From Streptomyces anulatus (lineage in GTDB: Bacteria; Actinomycetota; Actinomycetes; Streptomycetales; Streptomycetaceae), in contig NZ_JOEZ01000007.1 of assembly GCF_000721175.1 (NCBI RefSeq), forward strand, positions 372,001 to 436,000: DNA of 64,000 bases. The letters run 5' to 3'. The notes below the pieces were generated by a model. That model was not told where the DNA came from. It saw nothing but the letters and a program-made list of their open reading frames with translations, and ran no database searches. A program made the translations under genes and the position numbers. Within the stretch, counting starts at the first letter, position 1; each line of letters starts with the position of its first letter. Positions 36,302 through 45,021 of this stretch are shown piece by piece.

Positions 36302-37147
36302 ATGAACCTGCTGCTCGCCGAGGTGGCCCAGGCCACCCAGCGGCTGGCCGACGCCGGTGTCCCCTCACCGCGATTCGACGCCGAGGAACTCGCGGCCTTC
36401 GTCCACGGGGTGAAGCGGGGCGCGCTGCACACGGTGCCCGACACGGACTTCGACGCCCGGTACTGGGAGACGATCGCCCGCCGCGAGGCCCGCGAACCCC
36501 TCCAGCACATCACCGGCCGCGCCTTCTTCCGCTACCTGGAGCTCCAGGTCGGACCCGGCGTCTTCGTGCCCCGCCCGGAGACCGAGTCCGTCGTCGGCTG
36601 GGCCATAGACGCGGTGCGCGCGATGGACGTCGTCGAGCCCGTCGTCGTCGACCTGTGCACCGGATCGGGCGCCATCGCGCTCGCCATGGCGCAGGAGGTC
36701 CCCCGCTCCCGGGTGCACGCCGTGGAGCTGTCCGAGGACGCCCTCAGGTGGACGCGGAAGAACGCCGAGGGGTCCAGGGTCACCGTCCACCGCGGAGACG
36801 CCCTGAGCGCCCTTCCCGAGCTCGACGGCCAGGTCGACCTGGTGATCTCCAACCCGCCGTACATCCCGCTCACCGAGTGGGAGTACGTCGCCCCCGAGGC
36901 CCGCGACCACGACCCGGAGATGGCCCTGTTCTCCGGTGAGGACGGCCTCGACACCATCCGCGGCATCGAGCGCACCGCACACCGTCTGCTGCGCCCCGGC
37001 GGCCTCGTCGTCATCGAGCACGCCGACACCCAGGGCGGCCAGGTGCCGTGGATCTTCACGGAGGAGCGGGGCTGGGCGGACGCCGCCGACCACCCCGACC
37101 TGAACAAGCGGCCCCGGTTCGCCACCGCCCGCAAGGCCATGCCGTGA
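36302..37147 (+). CDS. prmC: release factor glutamine methyltransferase
   Basis: A 281-residue SAM-dependent N5-glutamine methyltransferase (HemK/PrmC) acting on the GGQ Gln of RF1 and RF2. An N-terminal helical domain precedes the Rossmann domain with VVDLCTGSGAIALA near 117-130 and the catalytic NPPY in LVISNPPYIPLTEW near 185. It lies 46 bp behind prfA, its substrate gene. A hexanucleotide repeat follows it. Confidence 0.95.
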   Translation: MNLLLAEVAQATQRLADAGVPSPRFDAEELAAFVHGVKRGALHTVPDTDFDARYWETIARREAREPLQHITGRAFFRYLELQVGPGVFVPRPETESVVGWAIDAVRAMDVVEPVVVDLCTGSGAIALAMAQEVPRSRVHAVELSEDALRWTRKNAEGSRVTVHRGDALSALPELDGQVDLVISNPPYIPLTEWEYVAPEARDHDPEMALFSGEDGLDTIRGIERTAHRLLRPGGLVVIEHADTQGGQVPWIFTEERGWADAADHPDLNKRPRFATARKAMP

Positions 37148-37166
37148 CCGGCCCCCGGCACCACCA

Positions 37167-37196
37167 CCCGTACCCGTACCCGTACCCGTACCCGCT
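37167..37196. repeat. CCCGTA hexanucleotide microsatellite
   Basis: CCCGTA is repeated four times (37167-37190) and followed by CCCGCT, between the prmC stop and the ribosome-binding site of the next gene (CAGGAGG near 37198). Slippage here would alter spacing but no coding frame. Confidence 0.85.
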
Positions 37197-37211
37197 CCAG
37201 GAGGCCGGCTG

Positions 37212-37859
37212 ATGGCTCGGCGATACGACTGCAACGACGCCACCGACCGGACCACGGGCCTGCGCGAGGCCGCGTCGGCCGTCCGCCGGGGCGAACTGGT
37301 CGTGCTGCCCACCGACACCGTGTACGGGATCGGTGCGGACGCCTTCACCTCGGAGGCCGTCGCGGACCTGCTGGACGCCAAGGGCCGGGGCCGCAACATG
37401 CCCACCCCCGTCCTCATCGGCTCGCCGAACACCCTGCACGGCCTGGTCACCGACTTCTCCGAGGAGGCCTGGGAGCTCGTCGACGCCTTCTGGCCCGGCG
37501 CCCTCACCCTCGTCGCCCGGCACCAGCCCTCCCTCCAGTGGGACCTCGGCGACACCCGGGGCACCGTCGCCATCCGGATGCCGCTGCACCCGGTCGCCAT
37601 CGAGCTGCTCACCGAGGTCGGCCCGATGGCCGTCTCCAGCGCCAACCTCACCGGACACCCCGCGCCGGAGGACTGCGACGCCGCCCAGGGCATGCTCGGC
37701 GACTCCGTCTCCGTCTACCTCGACGGCGGCCCGACGCCCGGCATCGTGCCGTCCTCGATCGTCGACGTCACGGGCGCCACCCCGGTCCTGCTGCGCGCCG
37801 GCGCCCTCTCCGCGGAGGAGCTGCGCAAGGTGGTCCCCGACCTCGAGGTGGCCAATTGA
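37212..37859 (+). CDS. L-threonylcarbamoyladenylate synthase (Sua5/YrdC/TsaC)
   Basis: A 215-residue YrdC-fold enzyme that makes threonylcarbamoyl-AMP from threonine, bicarbonate and ATP for the t6A modification of ANN-decoding tRNAs. Visible motifs are LPTDTVYGIGADAFTSEAV near 36-54, KGRGRNMPTPVLIGS, FWPGALTLVA, and SSANLTGHPAP. It lacks the Sua5 C-terminal domain, so it is TsaC-sized. Its TGA overlaps the TTG of the next gene. Confidence 0.94.
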   Translation: MARRYDCNDATDRTTGLREAASAVRRGELVVLPTDTVYGIGADAFTSEAVADLLDAKGRGRNMPTPVLIGSPNTLHGLVTDFSEEAWELVDAFWPGALTLVARHQPSLQWDLGDTRGTVAIRMPLHPVAIELLTEVGPMAVSSANLTGHPAPEDCDAAQGMLGDSVSVYLDGGPTPGIVPSSIVDVTGATPVLLRAGALSAEELRKVVPDLEVAN

Positions 37860-38497
37860 CCGCCCCCGAGGGGCGTGGCATAGCGGGGCGGACCGACACC
37901 TTCCGCATCCTCCACGTCAGCACCGGCAACGTCTGCCGCTCGCCGATCACCGAGCGGCTGACCCGCCATGCCCTGGTGGACCGCCTCGGCGACCCGCTCA
38001 GCGGCGGCCTGATCGTGGAGAGCGCGGGCACCTGGGGCCACGAAGGCGCGCCCATGGAGGCCAACGCCGAGGTCGTCCTCGCCGACTTCGGCGCGGACGC
38101 CACCGGCTTCGTCGGCCGGGAACTCCTCGACGAGCACGTGATCCGCGCCGACCTGGTCCTCACCGCCACCCGCGACCACCGCGCCCAGGTCATCTCCATG
38201 GGCCACTCCGCGGGCCTGCGCACCTTCACGCTCAAGGAGTTCACCCGGCTGGTACGGGCCATAGACCCGGCCACCCTGCCCGACCCTCGCGACGAGGGCG
38301 TCGTCGAGCGCGCCCGCGCCCTGGTGCGCGCCGCCGCCGCGCTGCGCGGCTGGCTGCTGGCCCCGACCGCCGAGGCGGACGAGGTCTACGACCCCTACGG
38401 CGCCCCCATCACCTTCTTCCGCTCCATCGGCGACGAGATCAACCAGGCCCTCGACCCCGTCGTCACCGCGCTCACCGGCGTACGCGCCCCGAGCTGA
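37856..38497 (+). CDS. low-molecular-weight phosphatase-like protein with Ser at the nucleophile position
   Basis: A 213-residue protein of the LMW protein-tyrosine-phosphatase fold. The P-loop reads VSTGNVCRSP (residues 21-30); in active enzymes the first position after Val is the nucleophilic Cys of C-x5-R, but here it is Ser22, with Arg28 kept. The Asp loop (VYDPYGAPITFF) with the general acid is retained. It is therefore probably a binding or pseudo-phosphatase, or has altered chemistry. The TTG start at 37856 overlaps the TsaC stop (TTGA), with GAGGTGG upstream. The neighbouring LCP and polyprenyl transferase genes hint at wall-polymer regulation. Confidence 0.85.
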   Translation: MTAPEGRGIAGRTDTFRILHVSTGNVCRSPITERLTRHALVDRLGDPLSGGLIVESAGTWGHEGAPMEANAEVVLADFGADATGFVGRELLDEHVIRADLVLTATRDHRAQVISMGHSAGLRTFTLKEFTRLVRAIDPATLPDPRDEGVVERARALVRAAAALRGWLLAPTAEADEVYDPYGAPITFFRSIGDEINQALDPVVTALTGVRAPS

Positions 38498-38648
38498 GCG
38501 GCGTACCCACGCCGTGGTCGAGGGCCGGTGAGCCGACCGGCGTACGGGACGCCGCGACAGCGGGCACGGCGCCCGGCCCCGGCCTACATTTGGAGCTGAC
38601 ACCGGCACTCCTCGCCGGCGCACCCACCTCCTGGCCCGGAGCCGTCCC

Positions 38649-39935
38649 ATGCCGGTCACCTCTCCCGTCGCACCCGCACCCGCAGCCGTGTCGCCCGCGC
38701 CCGACGCCCTGCCCCAGGACTTCGGCGCCCTGCTCCGCCAGGACCCGGAGATCGCCGGGGTCCTGCTCGCCGAGAGCGGCCGGCAGGCCACCACCCTCCA
38801 GCTGATCGCCGCCGAGAACTTCCAGTCACCCGCGGTCCTCGCGGCCCTCGGCTCCCCGCTCGCCAACAAGTACGCCGAGGGGTACCCGGACGCCCGCCAC
38901 CACGCCGGCTGCGAGCACGCGGACGCCGCCGAACGTATCGCGGTCCGCCGGGCCACCGCCCTCTTCGGCGCCGAACACGCCAACGTCCAGCCGCACTCCG
39001 GCTCCTCGGCCGTCCTCGCCGCGTACGCCGCGCTGCTGCGCCCCGGCGACACCGTGCTCGCGATGGGACTGCCGTACGGGGGACACCTCACCCACGGGGC
39101 GCCGGGCAACTTCTCCGGCCGCTGGTTCGACTTCGTCGGCTACGAGGTTGACCCGGACACCGGGCTCATCGACTACACCCGGCTCCGCGCCCTGGCCCGC
39201 GCCCGCCGCCCCAAGGCCATCGTCTGCGGATCGATCTCCTACCCCCGCCACCCCGACTACGAGCTGTTCCGGGAGATCGCCGACGAGGTCGGGGCGTATC
39301 TGATCGCGGACGCCGCCCACCCGATGGGGCTGATCGCCGGGGGAGCGGCGCCGAGCCCGGTCCCGTACGCCGACGTGGTCTGCGCCACCACACACAAGGT
39401 GCTGCGCGGCCCGCGCGGCGGCATGATCCTGTGCGGCGCGGAGCTGGCCGAGCGGATCGACCGGGCGGTGTTCCCGTTCACCCAGGGCGGGGCGCAGATG
39501 CACACGGTGGCGGCGAAGGCGGTCGCGTTCGGGGAGGCGGAGACACCGGCGTACACGCTCTACGCCCACCAGGTCGTCGCCCACGCCCGGGTGCTCGCCG
39601 CCGGCCTGGAGGCCGAGGGGTTCGAGGTGACCACGGGAGGCACGGACACCCACATCATCGTCGCGGACCCGGCCCCGCTCGGCGTCGACGGCCGTACCGC
39701 CCGGATGCGGCTGTCGGCCGCCGGCATGGTCCTGGACACCTGCGCACTGCCGTACGGGGACGCCCGGGGCATCCGCCTGGGCACCGCCGCCGTCACCACG
39801 CAGGGGATGGACGACGGGGACATGGCCCGGATCGCGGCCCTGTTCGGAGCGGCCGTACGGCAGCCGGGCGACGTGAGCCCGATCGCGGCGGAGGTCCGTG
39901 AACTGACCGCGCGCAATCCGCCGTATCCGGGGTAG
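38649..39935 (+). CDS. glyA: divergent serine hydroxymethyltransferase paralogue
   Basis: A 428-residue PLP enzyme of the SHMT family. PLP Lys250 is in CATTHKVLRGPRGG and the N-terminal IAAENFQS and NKYAEGYP are kept. The usual RYYGG(C) active-site Tyr pair is replaced by RHHAGC (residues 83-88). This differs from the canonical copy at 18875. No ZTP motif is seen in its leader. It may be a second glycine/serine enzyme or act on another beta-hydroxy amino acid. ATG at 38649 is used. Confidence 0.9.
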   Translation: MPVTSPVAPAPAAVSPAPDALPQDFGALLRQDPEIAGVLLAESGRQATTLQLIAAENFQSPAVLAALGSPLANKYAEGYPDARHHAGCEHADAAERIAVRRATALFGAEHANVQPHSGSSAVLAAYAALLRPGDTVLAMGLPYGGHLTHGAPGNFSGRWFDFVGYEVDPDTGLIDYTRLRALARARRPKAIVCGSISYPRHPDYELFREIADEVGAYLIADAAHPMGLIAGGAAPSPVPYADVVCATTHKVLRGPRGGMILCGAELAERIDRAVFPFTQGGAQMHTVAAKAVAFGEAETPAYTLYAHQVVAHARVLAAGLEAEGFEVTTGGTDTHIIVADPAPLGVDGRTARMRLSAAGMVLDTCALPYGDARGIRLGTAAVTTQGMDDGDMARIAALFGAAVRQPGDVSPIAAEVRELTARNPPYPG

Positions 39936-40055
39936 TGGACTCCGCCGTATCCGGGGCAGGCGAACCCTGTGCAACCATCACCCGTACCGTGGAGTCCTTG
40001 TTCCAGAGACTAGGGTGTGGGTTTTGGATGGCCGGCGAGTTCTGTGGGGCAGCCC

Positions 40056-41441
40056 GTGCGTGATTACCTGCTGACGCTCTGTGTCACGGCAGCGGTGACC
40101 TATCTGCTGACCGGACCGGTGCGAAAGTTCGCCATCGCGGTCGGGGCGATGCCCGCGATCCGCGCGCGCGACGTCCACCGGGAGCCGACCCCCCGGCTCG
40201 GTGGGATCGCCATGTTCGGCGGACTGTGCGCGGGACTGATCGTCGCCGACCACCTGTACAACCTGAAGAGCGTCTTCGAACTCTCCAACGAGCCGCGGGC
40301 GTTGCTCTCCGGCGCCGCCCTGATCTGGCTGATCGGCGTCCTCGACGACAAGTTCGAGATCGACGCCCTGATCAAGCTCGGCGGCCAGATGATCGCCGCC
40401 GCCGTCATGGTCATCCAGGGGCTCACGATCCTGTGGCTGCCGATCCCCGGCATCGGCACGGTCGCCCTCACCCAGTGGCAGGGCACGCTGCTCACGGTGG
40501 CGCTGGTCGTCATCACGATCAACGCGGTCAACTTCGTCGACGGCCTGGACGGGCTCGCGGCGGGCATGGTGTGCATCGCGTCGACGGCGTTCTTCCTGTA
40601 CGCGTACCGCCTCTGGATGGGGTACGGGATCGAGGCCGCGGCCCCCGCGACGCTGTTCGCGGCGATCCTGATGGGCATGTGCCTCGGCTTCCTGCCGCAC
40701 AACATGCACCCGGCGCGGATCTTCATGGGCGACTCGGGCTCGATGCTGATCGGCCTGGTGCTGGCGGCGGGCGCGATCTCGATCACCGGCCAGGTCGACC
40801 CGGACAACATGAAGATCTTCTTCGCGGGCAGCGAGCGCGGGGCCACCCACGCGATGCTCCCGGTCTTCATCCCGCTGGTGCTGCCGCTGACGATCATCGC
40901 GATCCCGGCCGCCGACCTGATCCTCGCCATCGTCCGTCGCACCTGGAACGGCCAGTCCCCGTTCGCCGCCGACCGGGGCCACCTGCACCACCGGCTGCTG
41001 GAGATCGGGCACTCGCACAGCCGGGCCGTGCTGATCATGTACTTCTGGTCGGCGCTCATCGCCTTCGGCGCCGTCGGCTACTCGGTGCACTCGGCGTCGA
41101 TGTGGATCGTGTTCGCCATCATGGCGTCGAGCGCGGTGGGCCTCGTCCTGCTGCTGATGCCGCGCTTCACCCCGCGCGCCCCGCACTGGGCCAACCGCTT
41201 CGTCCCGCCGCGCTACCGCCACCGGGCGGCGCAGCAGGCTCCCTCTTCCCCGTCCTCCTACGGCGAGCAGCCGGCGCTCGCGGCCTCCGGGGCCCAACAG
41301 GGCCCGGCAGACGCTCAGATGGGCGAGGAGACCGCCGAACGGGCTCCCGTGGCGGTCGGAGTGTCCGGCGTCAACGGCGCTACCGCGATCGGCGCTCGTT
41401 CGCGGTTCCCGGATCGCCGCTCCGTCGACTCCTCGCGCTGA
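40056..41441 (+). CDS. polyprenyl-phosphate GlcNAc/sugar-1-phosphate transferase (WecA/TagO-like)
   Basis: A 461-residue MraY-family transferase with about ten transmembrane helices that puts a HexNAc-1-phosphate on undecaprenyl-phosphate, the first step of wall glycopolymer synthesis. Motifs are DVHREPTPRLGGIAMF, the catalytic LDDKFEID, NFVDGLDGLAAG, FMGDSGSMLIG and the His motif RGHLHHRLLE. After about residue 380 a cytosolic low-complexity tail follows. The GTG at 40056 is chosen over 40017, with GGGG seven bases upstream. It directly precedes the ATP synthase operon. Confidence 0.93.
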   Translation: MRDYLLTLCVTAAVTYLLTGPVRKFAIAVGAMPAIRARDVHREPTPRLGGIAMFGGLCAGLIVADHLYNLKSVFELSNEPRALLSGAALIWLIGVLDDKFEIDALIKLGGQMIAAAVMVIQGLTILWLPIPGIGTVALTQWQGTLLTVALVVITINAVNFVDGLDGLAAGMVCIASTAFFLYAYRLWMGYGIEAAAPATLFAAILMGMCLGFLPHNMHPARIFMGDSGSMLIGLVLAAGAISITGQVDPDNMKIFFAGSERGATHAMLPVFIPLVLPLTIIAIPAADLILAIVRRTWNGQSPFAADRGHLHHRLLEIGHSHSRAVLIMYFWSALIAFGAVGYSVHSASMWIVFAIMASSAVGLVLLLMPRFTPRAPHWANRFVPPRYRHRAAQQAPSSPSSYGEQPALAASGAQQGPADAQMGEETAERAPVAVGVSGVNGATAIGARSRFPDRRSVDSSR

Positions 41442-41534
41442 CGATTCGGAACCCGCGGCGCATTACCAGACATTGCGCCGCCTTGTCGTGCACACACGCG
41501 CGGGGTAGCTCTCATGTGTGACAGTTGGCACACT

Positions 41535-41564
41535 TTCCAGGTAAAGACCTCATCAAATAGTTTG
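41535..41564 (+). promoter_or_regulatory. candidate promoter of the atp operon
   Basis: TTTCCA (41535-41540) and TAGTTT (41559-41564) with an 18-base spacer sit in an AT-richer patch about 145 bases before atpI. The gap from 41442 to 41707 contains no gene. The assignment is a consensus match only. Confidence 0.4.
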
Positions 41565-41707
41565 TGATACCGTTCACGAGACCCGGTGACGGAGCCGAAG
41601 GACCTTAGTGAGACGGTCCATTGGCCCGAAATTCCGCCTCGCGGACCGGGCCTACGCTCGTCCATGACGACGCCCCATTCCTCCCCAAGACCAGTGGAGC
41701 TGCCGCC

Positions 41708-42148
41708 ATGCAGTCCGACATGCGCGAAGTACTGCGCATCGCCACCCCCACCGCCGCGGTGGGAGCCATCGCCACGCTTGTGGGCGGGCTGCTCGCCGGC
41801 GGCGAGGGGGCGATCGGTGCTGTGGTCGGATGTCTGGTGGTCATCCTGTTCATGGCCCTCGGGCAGCTGGCGCTGCAGTGGGTCGCCAAGTCGATGCCCC
41901 AGCTCTTCCAGGGCATGGGGCTATTGGTCTACTCGGTGCAGCTGGTGATCCTGCTCGGCTTCATCATGGCCATCAGGAACACCACTCTCTTCGATCTCCA
42001 GGTCTTCGCCCTCACGCTGGTCGTCTCGGTGATCACATGGATCATCACGCAGACCGTGCTGCATGCCAGGAGCAAGACCCTGTACGTCGATCCGGAGGCG
42101 GATAGCCGGAACACCCCGGGCGGAACCGAGGGGAAGCATGACCAGTAG
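41708..42148 (+). CDS. atpI: ATP synthase accessory protein AtpI-like
   Basis: A 146-residue membrane protein with four hydrophobic helices, in the position of atpI at the head of the operon. AtpI-like proteins help assemble the c-ring or transport ions. The sequence itself is weakly diagnostic, so the call rests on topology and context. The start ATG (MQSDMREVLRIATP) has GGAG upstream. A 218-bp gap without a gene separates it from atpB. Confidence 0.85.
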   Translation: MQSDMREVLRIATPTAAVGAIATLVGGLLAGGEGAIGAVVGCLVVILFMALGQLALQWVAKSMPQLFQGMGLLVYSVQLVILLGFIMAIRNTTLFDLQVFALTLVVSVITWIITQTVLHARSKTLYVDPEADSRNTPGGTEGKHDQ

Positions 42149-42366
42149 GGCCGGGATAAAGCCCTGTTCGACGTGCTGCTATCGTCCGGTCTCGGTTGCG
42201 GTACTGCGGGCGCGGACAACACGGCTGTCGCCTGATTCATCGCGAGGCTTCGGGCCCGGCCGCCGCCTCCTCACCGTAAGAACCAGTCCGGTGCCGACCT
42301 GCGGCTGCCAGCCGCTCCGATACAACGAGGTAGCCGTATCCATGCGCCATGCAGAAGGAGCTCCTG

Positions 42367-43182
42367 GTGACTGCTGACGCCCAGACGCTCGCCTTCGAGG
42401 TTGACTGCCACCTGTTCCAGGGCTCGTGCGGATTCCCAGCCCCGAGCGCGTGGTCGTTCATCTTCGACCCGATCTTCAGTATCGGTCCGGTCGACTTCAA
42501 CAAGCCGATGCTGCTGGCGATCATCGGAACGATCGTCATCGTGAGCCTGTTCTGGGCCGGCTTCTCCAAGCCCAAGGTCGTTCCCGGCAAGCTGCAGTCG
42601 GTCGCCGAGATCCTTTACGACTTCGTGCACCGAGGCATCGCCAAGGAGATCATCGGCAAGAAGGGCGAGCCCTTCGTCCCGCTGCTGGTGTCGCTGTTCT
42701 TCTTCATCTGGGTGATGAACCTCTGGGCGATCATCCCGCTCGCACAGTTCCCGGTGACCTCGCTCATCGCCTACCCGGTCGGACTGGCCCTGCTCGTCTG
42801 GGTCGTCTACATGTCGGTGACCTTCCGGAACAACGGCTTCGTCGGCGGTATCCGCAACCTGTGCGTGCCGAGCGGCCTGCCCAAGCCGATCTACGTGATC
42901 CTGACGCCGATCGAGTTCGTCTCGAACATCTTCGTGCGCCCCTTCACGCTGGCGGTCCGGCTTTTCGCGAACATGTTCGCGGGTCACATTCTCATCCTGG
43001 TCTTCACGATCGCGACCTGGTACATGCTGGGCACCGTTCTCGGCACCGTGTACGCCACCGCGTCGTTCGCCGTGACACTGGCCCTGACCGTCTTCGAGAT
43101 GTTCATCCAGGCGCTCCAGGCCTATGTGTTCACCGTGCTGACCGCCACGTACTTGTCCCAGGCGCTCGAAGAAGCGCACTGA
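42367..43182 (+). CDS. atpB: ATP synthase F0 subunit a
   Basis: A 271-residue proton channel subunit with five or six transmembrane helices. The essential Arg is in RPFTLAVRLFANMFAGH near residue 200, with the conserved Gln in the last helix (EMFIQALQAYVFTVL). GTG at 42367 lies six bases after AGAAGGAG; the ATG at 42349 would place that site inside the gene. Next is atpE. Confidence 0.96.
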   Translation: MTADAQTLAFEVDCHLFQGSCGFPAPSAWSFIFDPIFSIGPVDFNKPMLLAIIGTIVIVSLFWAGFSKPKVVPGKLQSVAEILYDFVHRGIAKEIIGKKGEPFVPLLVSLFFFIWVMNLWAIIPLAQFPVTSLIAYPVGLALLVWVVYMSVTFRNNGFVGGIRNLCVPSGLPKPIYVILTPIEFVSNIFVRPFTLAVRLFANMFAGHILILVFTIATWYMLGTVLGTVYATASFAVTLALTVFEMFIQALQAYVFTVLTATYLSQALEEAH

Positions 43183-43500
<318 letters not shown>

Positions 43501-43541
43501 TCCAGGCGACCTGACGATACGTTTTCGACGAAAGGTCCACC

Positions 43542-44078
43542 ATGTTGCATCTGGCAGCTGAGGAGCCGCAGTCACCGCTGTTTCCGGTCTGGCCCGAGAT
43601 TGTCATCGGCCTGATCTGCTTCAGCATTGTCTTCTTCGTCTTCTACAAGAAGCTCCTCCCGGCCATCAACAAGGCCCTGGACGAGCGTCGCGAGGCGATC
43701 GAGGGTGGCATCGAGAAGGCCGAAGCGGCTCAGACCGAGGCCCAGAGCGTTCTTGAGCAGTACAAGGCTCAGCTCGCCGAGGCTCGTCACGAGGCCGCCC
43801 GCCTGCGCCAGGAGGCGCAGGAGCAGGGTGCCGTCATCATCCAGGAGATGAAGGCGGAAGGTCAGCGGCAGCGCGAAGAGATCATCGCCGCCGGCCACAC
43901 CCAGATCGAGGCCGACCGCAAGGCCGCTGCCTCGGCGCTGCGTCAGGACGTGGGCAAGCTCGCCACCGACCTGGCCGGCAAGCTCGTCGGCGAGTCCCTC
44001 CAGGACCACGCCCGGCAGAGCGGCACCGTCGACCGTTTCCTCGACGAGCTCGAGGCGAAGGCCGAGGCTGCCCGATGA
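43542..44078 (+). CDS. atpF: ATP synthase F0 subunit b
   Basis: A 178-residue peripheral-stalk subunit: one N-terminal transmembrane helix (about 18-38) followed by a long charged coiled coil (about 45-160). Its stop overlaps the atpH start by 4 bp (ATGA), so the two are coupled. Confidence 0.96.
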   Translation: MLHLAAEEPQSPLFPVWPEIVIGLICFSIVFFVFYKKLLPAINKALDERREAIEGGIEKAEAAQTEAQSVLEQYKAQLAEARHEAARLRQEAQEQGAVIIQEMKAEGQRQREEIIAAGHTQIEADRKAAASALRQDVGKLATDLAGKLVGESLQDHARQSGTVDRFLDELEAKAEAAR

Positions 44079-44890
44079 ACGGCGCGAGCCGCGAAGCACT
44101 GGCTGCCGCACGCGAGCGTCTCGACGCGCTGACCGACAACACGTCGGTCGACGCGGCGAAGCTCGCCGAGGAGCTGGCATCGGTCACCGCGCTGCTCCAC
44201 CGCGAAGTATCCCTGCGCCGGGTCCTCACGGACCCGGCCCAGAGCGGCGAGAGCAAGGCCGAGCTGGCCGCGCGCCTGCTCGGCGGTCAGGTCGGCGGCG
44301 AAGCCATCGACCTGGTCTCCGGACTGGTCCGGTCCCGCTGGTCGCAGTCGCGTGACCTGGTGGACTCGGTCGAGGAGCTGGCGAACACCGCAGACCTCAC
44401 CGCGGCCCAGCGCGGCGGGAACCTCGACGACGTCGAGGACGAGCTGTTCCGGTTCGGCCGGATCGTCGGCTCCGACCAGGAGCTGCGTGCCGCGCTCACC
44501 AGCCGTACGGCCACGGCGTCCGCCAAGGGCGAGCTGCTGCGCAGCCTGCTCGGCGGCAAGGCGCAGCCGGTCACCGAGCGGATCATCGTCCGCCTCGTGA
44601 CCCAGCCCCGTGGACGTAGCCTGGAAGCTGGGCTGGACTCGCTGTCCAAGCTCGCCGCGGAGCGCCGGGACCGCATGGTCGCCGTCGTCACCTCGGCGGT
44701 GCCGCTCAGCGACCGGCAGAAGCAGCGCCTCGGCGACGCCCTGGCGAAGCTCTACGGCCGGCAGATGCACCTGAACCTGGACGTGGACCCCGCGGTCCTC
44801 GGCGGGATCTCGGTGCGCGTCGGTGACGAGATCATCAACGGCACCGTCGCGGAGCGCCTCGAAGAGGCGACCCGACGCATGGCCGGCTGA
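44075..44890 (+). CDS. atpH: ATP synthase F1 subunit delta
   Basis: A 271-residue delta (OSCP) subunit linking the stalk to F1, longer than the roughly 180 of E. coli, as is usual for actinobacteria. The C-terminal signature [20 protein letters not shown] near 225-250 is clear. Translation is coupled to atpF through a 4-bp overlap. A 131-bp gap with a hairpin precedes atpA. Confidence 0.95.
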   Translation: MNGASREALAAARERLDALTDNTSVDAAKLAEELASVTALLHREVSLRRVLTDPAQSGESKAELAARLLGGQVGGEAIDLVSGLVRSRWSQSRDLVDSVEELANTADLTAAQRGGNLDDVEDELFRFGRIVGSDQELRAALTSRTATASAKGELLRSLLGGKAQPVTERIIVRLVTQPRGRSLEAGLDSLSKLAAERRDRMVAVVTSAVPLSDRQKQRLGDALAKLYGRQMHLNLDVDPAVLGGISVRVGDEIINGTVAERLEEATRRMAG

Positions 44891-44956
44891 CCTCAGCGCA
44901 AAAGAACAAGCTAGACCAGCGGCCCGGTTGGGCCGTGCAGAAATTGCAGAAGATTC

Positions 44957-44974
44957 CTGGGGGTCGGCCCCCAG
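44957..44974 (+). repeat. palindrome in the atpH-atpA gap
   Basis: CTGGGGG (44957-44963) pairs with CCCCCAG (44968-44974) around TCGG. Similar GGGG-Cx-CCCC palindromes recur across Streptomyces chromosomes. In the mRNA it could protect or attenuate the downstream F1 genes. Confidence 0.6.
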
Positions 44975-45021
44975 ACCCCCTTAAGAAACTTCGGGCCCAA
45001 CAAGGAGAGCAGGGAACCCAG

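Noticed and set aside
38498-38648. A second ZTP riboswitch before the other glyA
   Set aside because: No CCGCCTGGGCA or GACTGGCG core is present in the leader.
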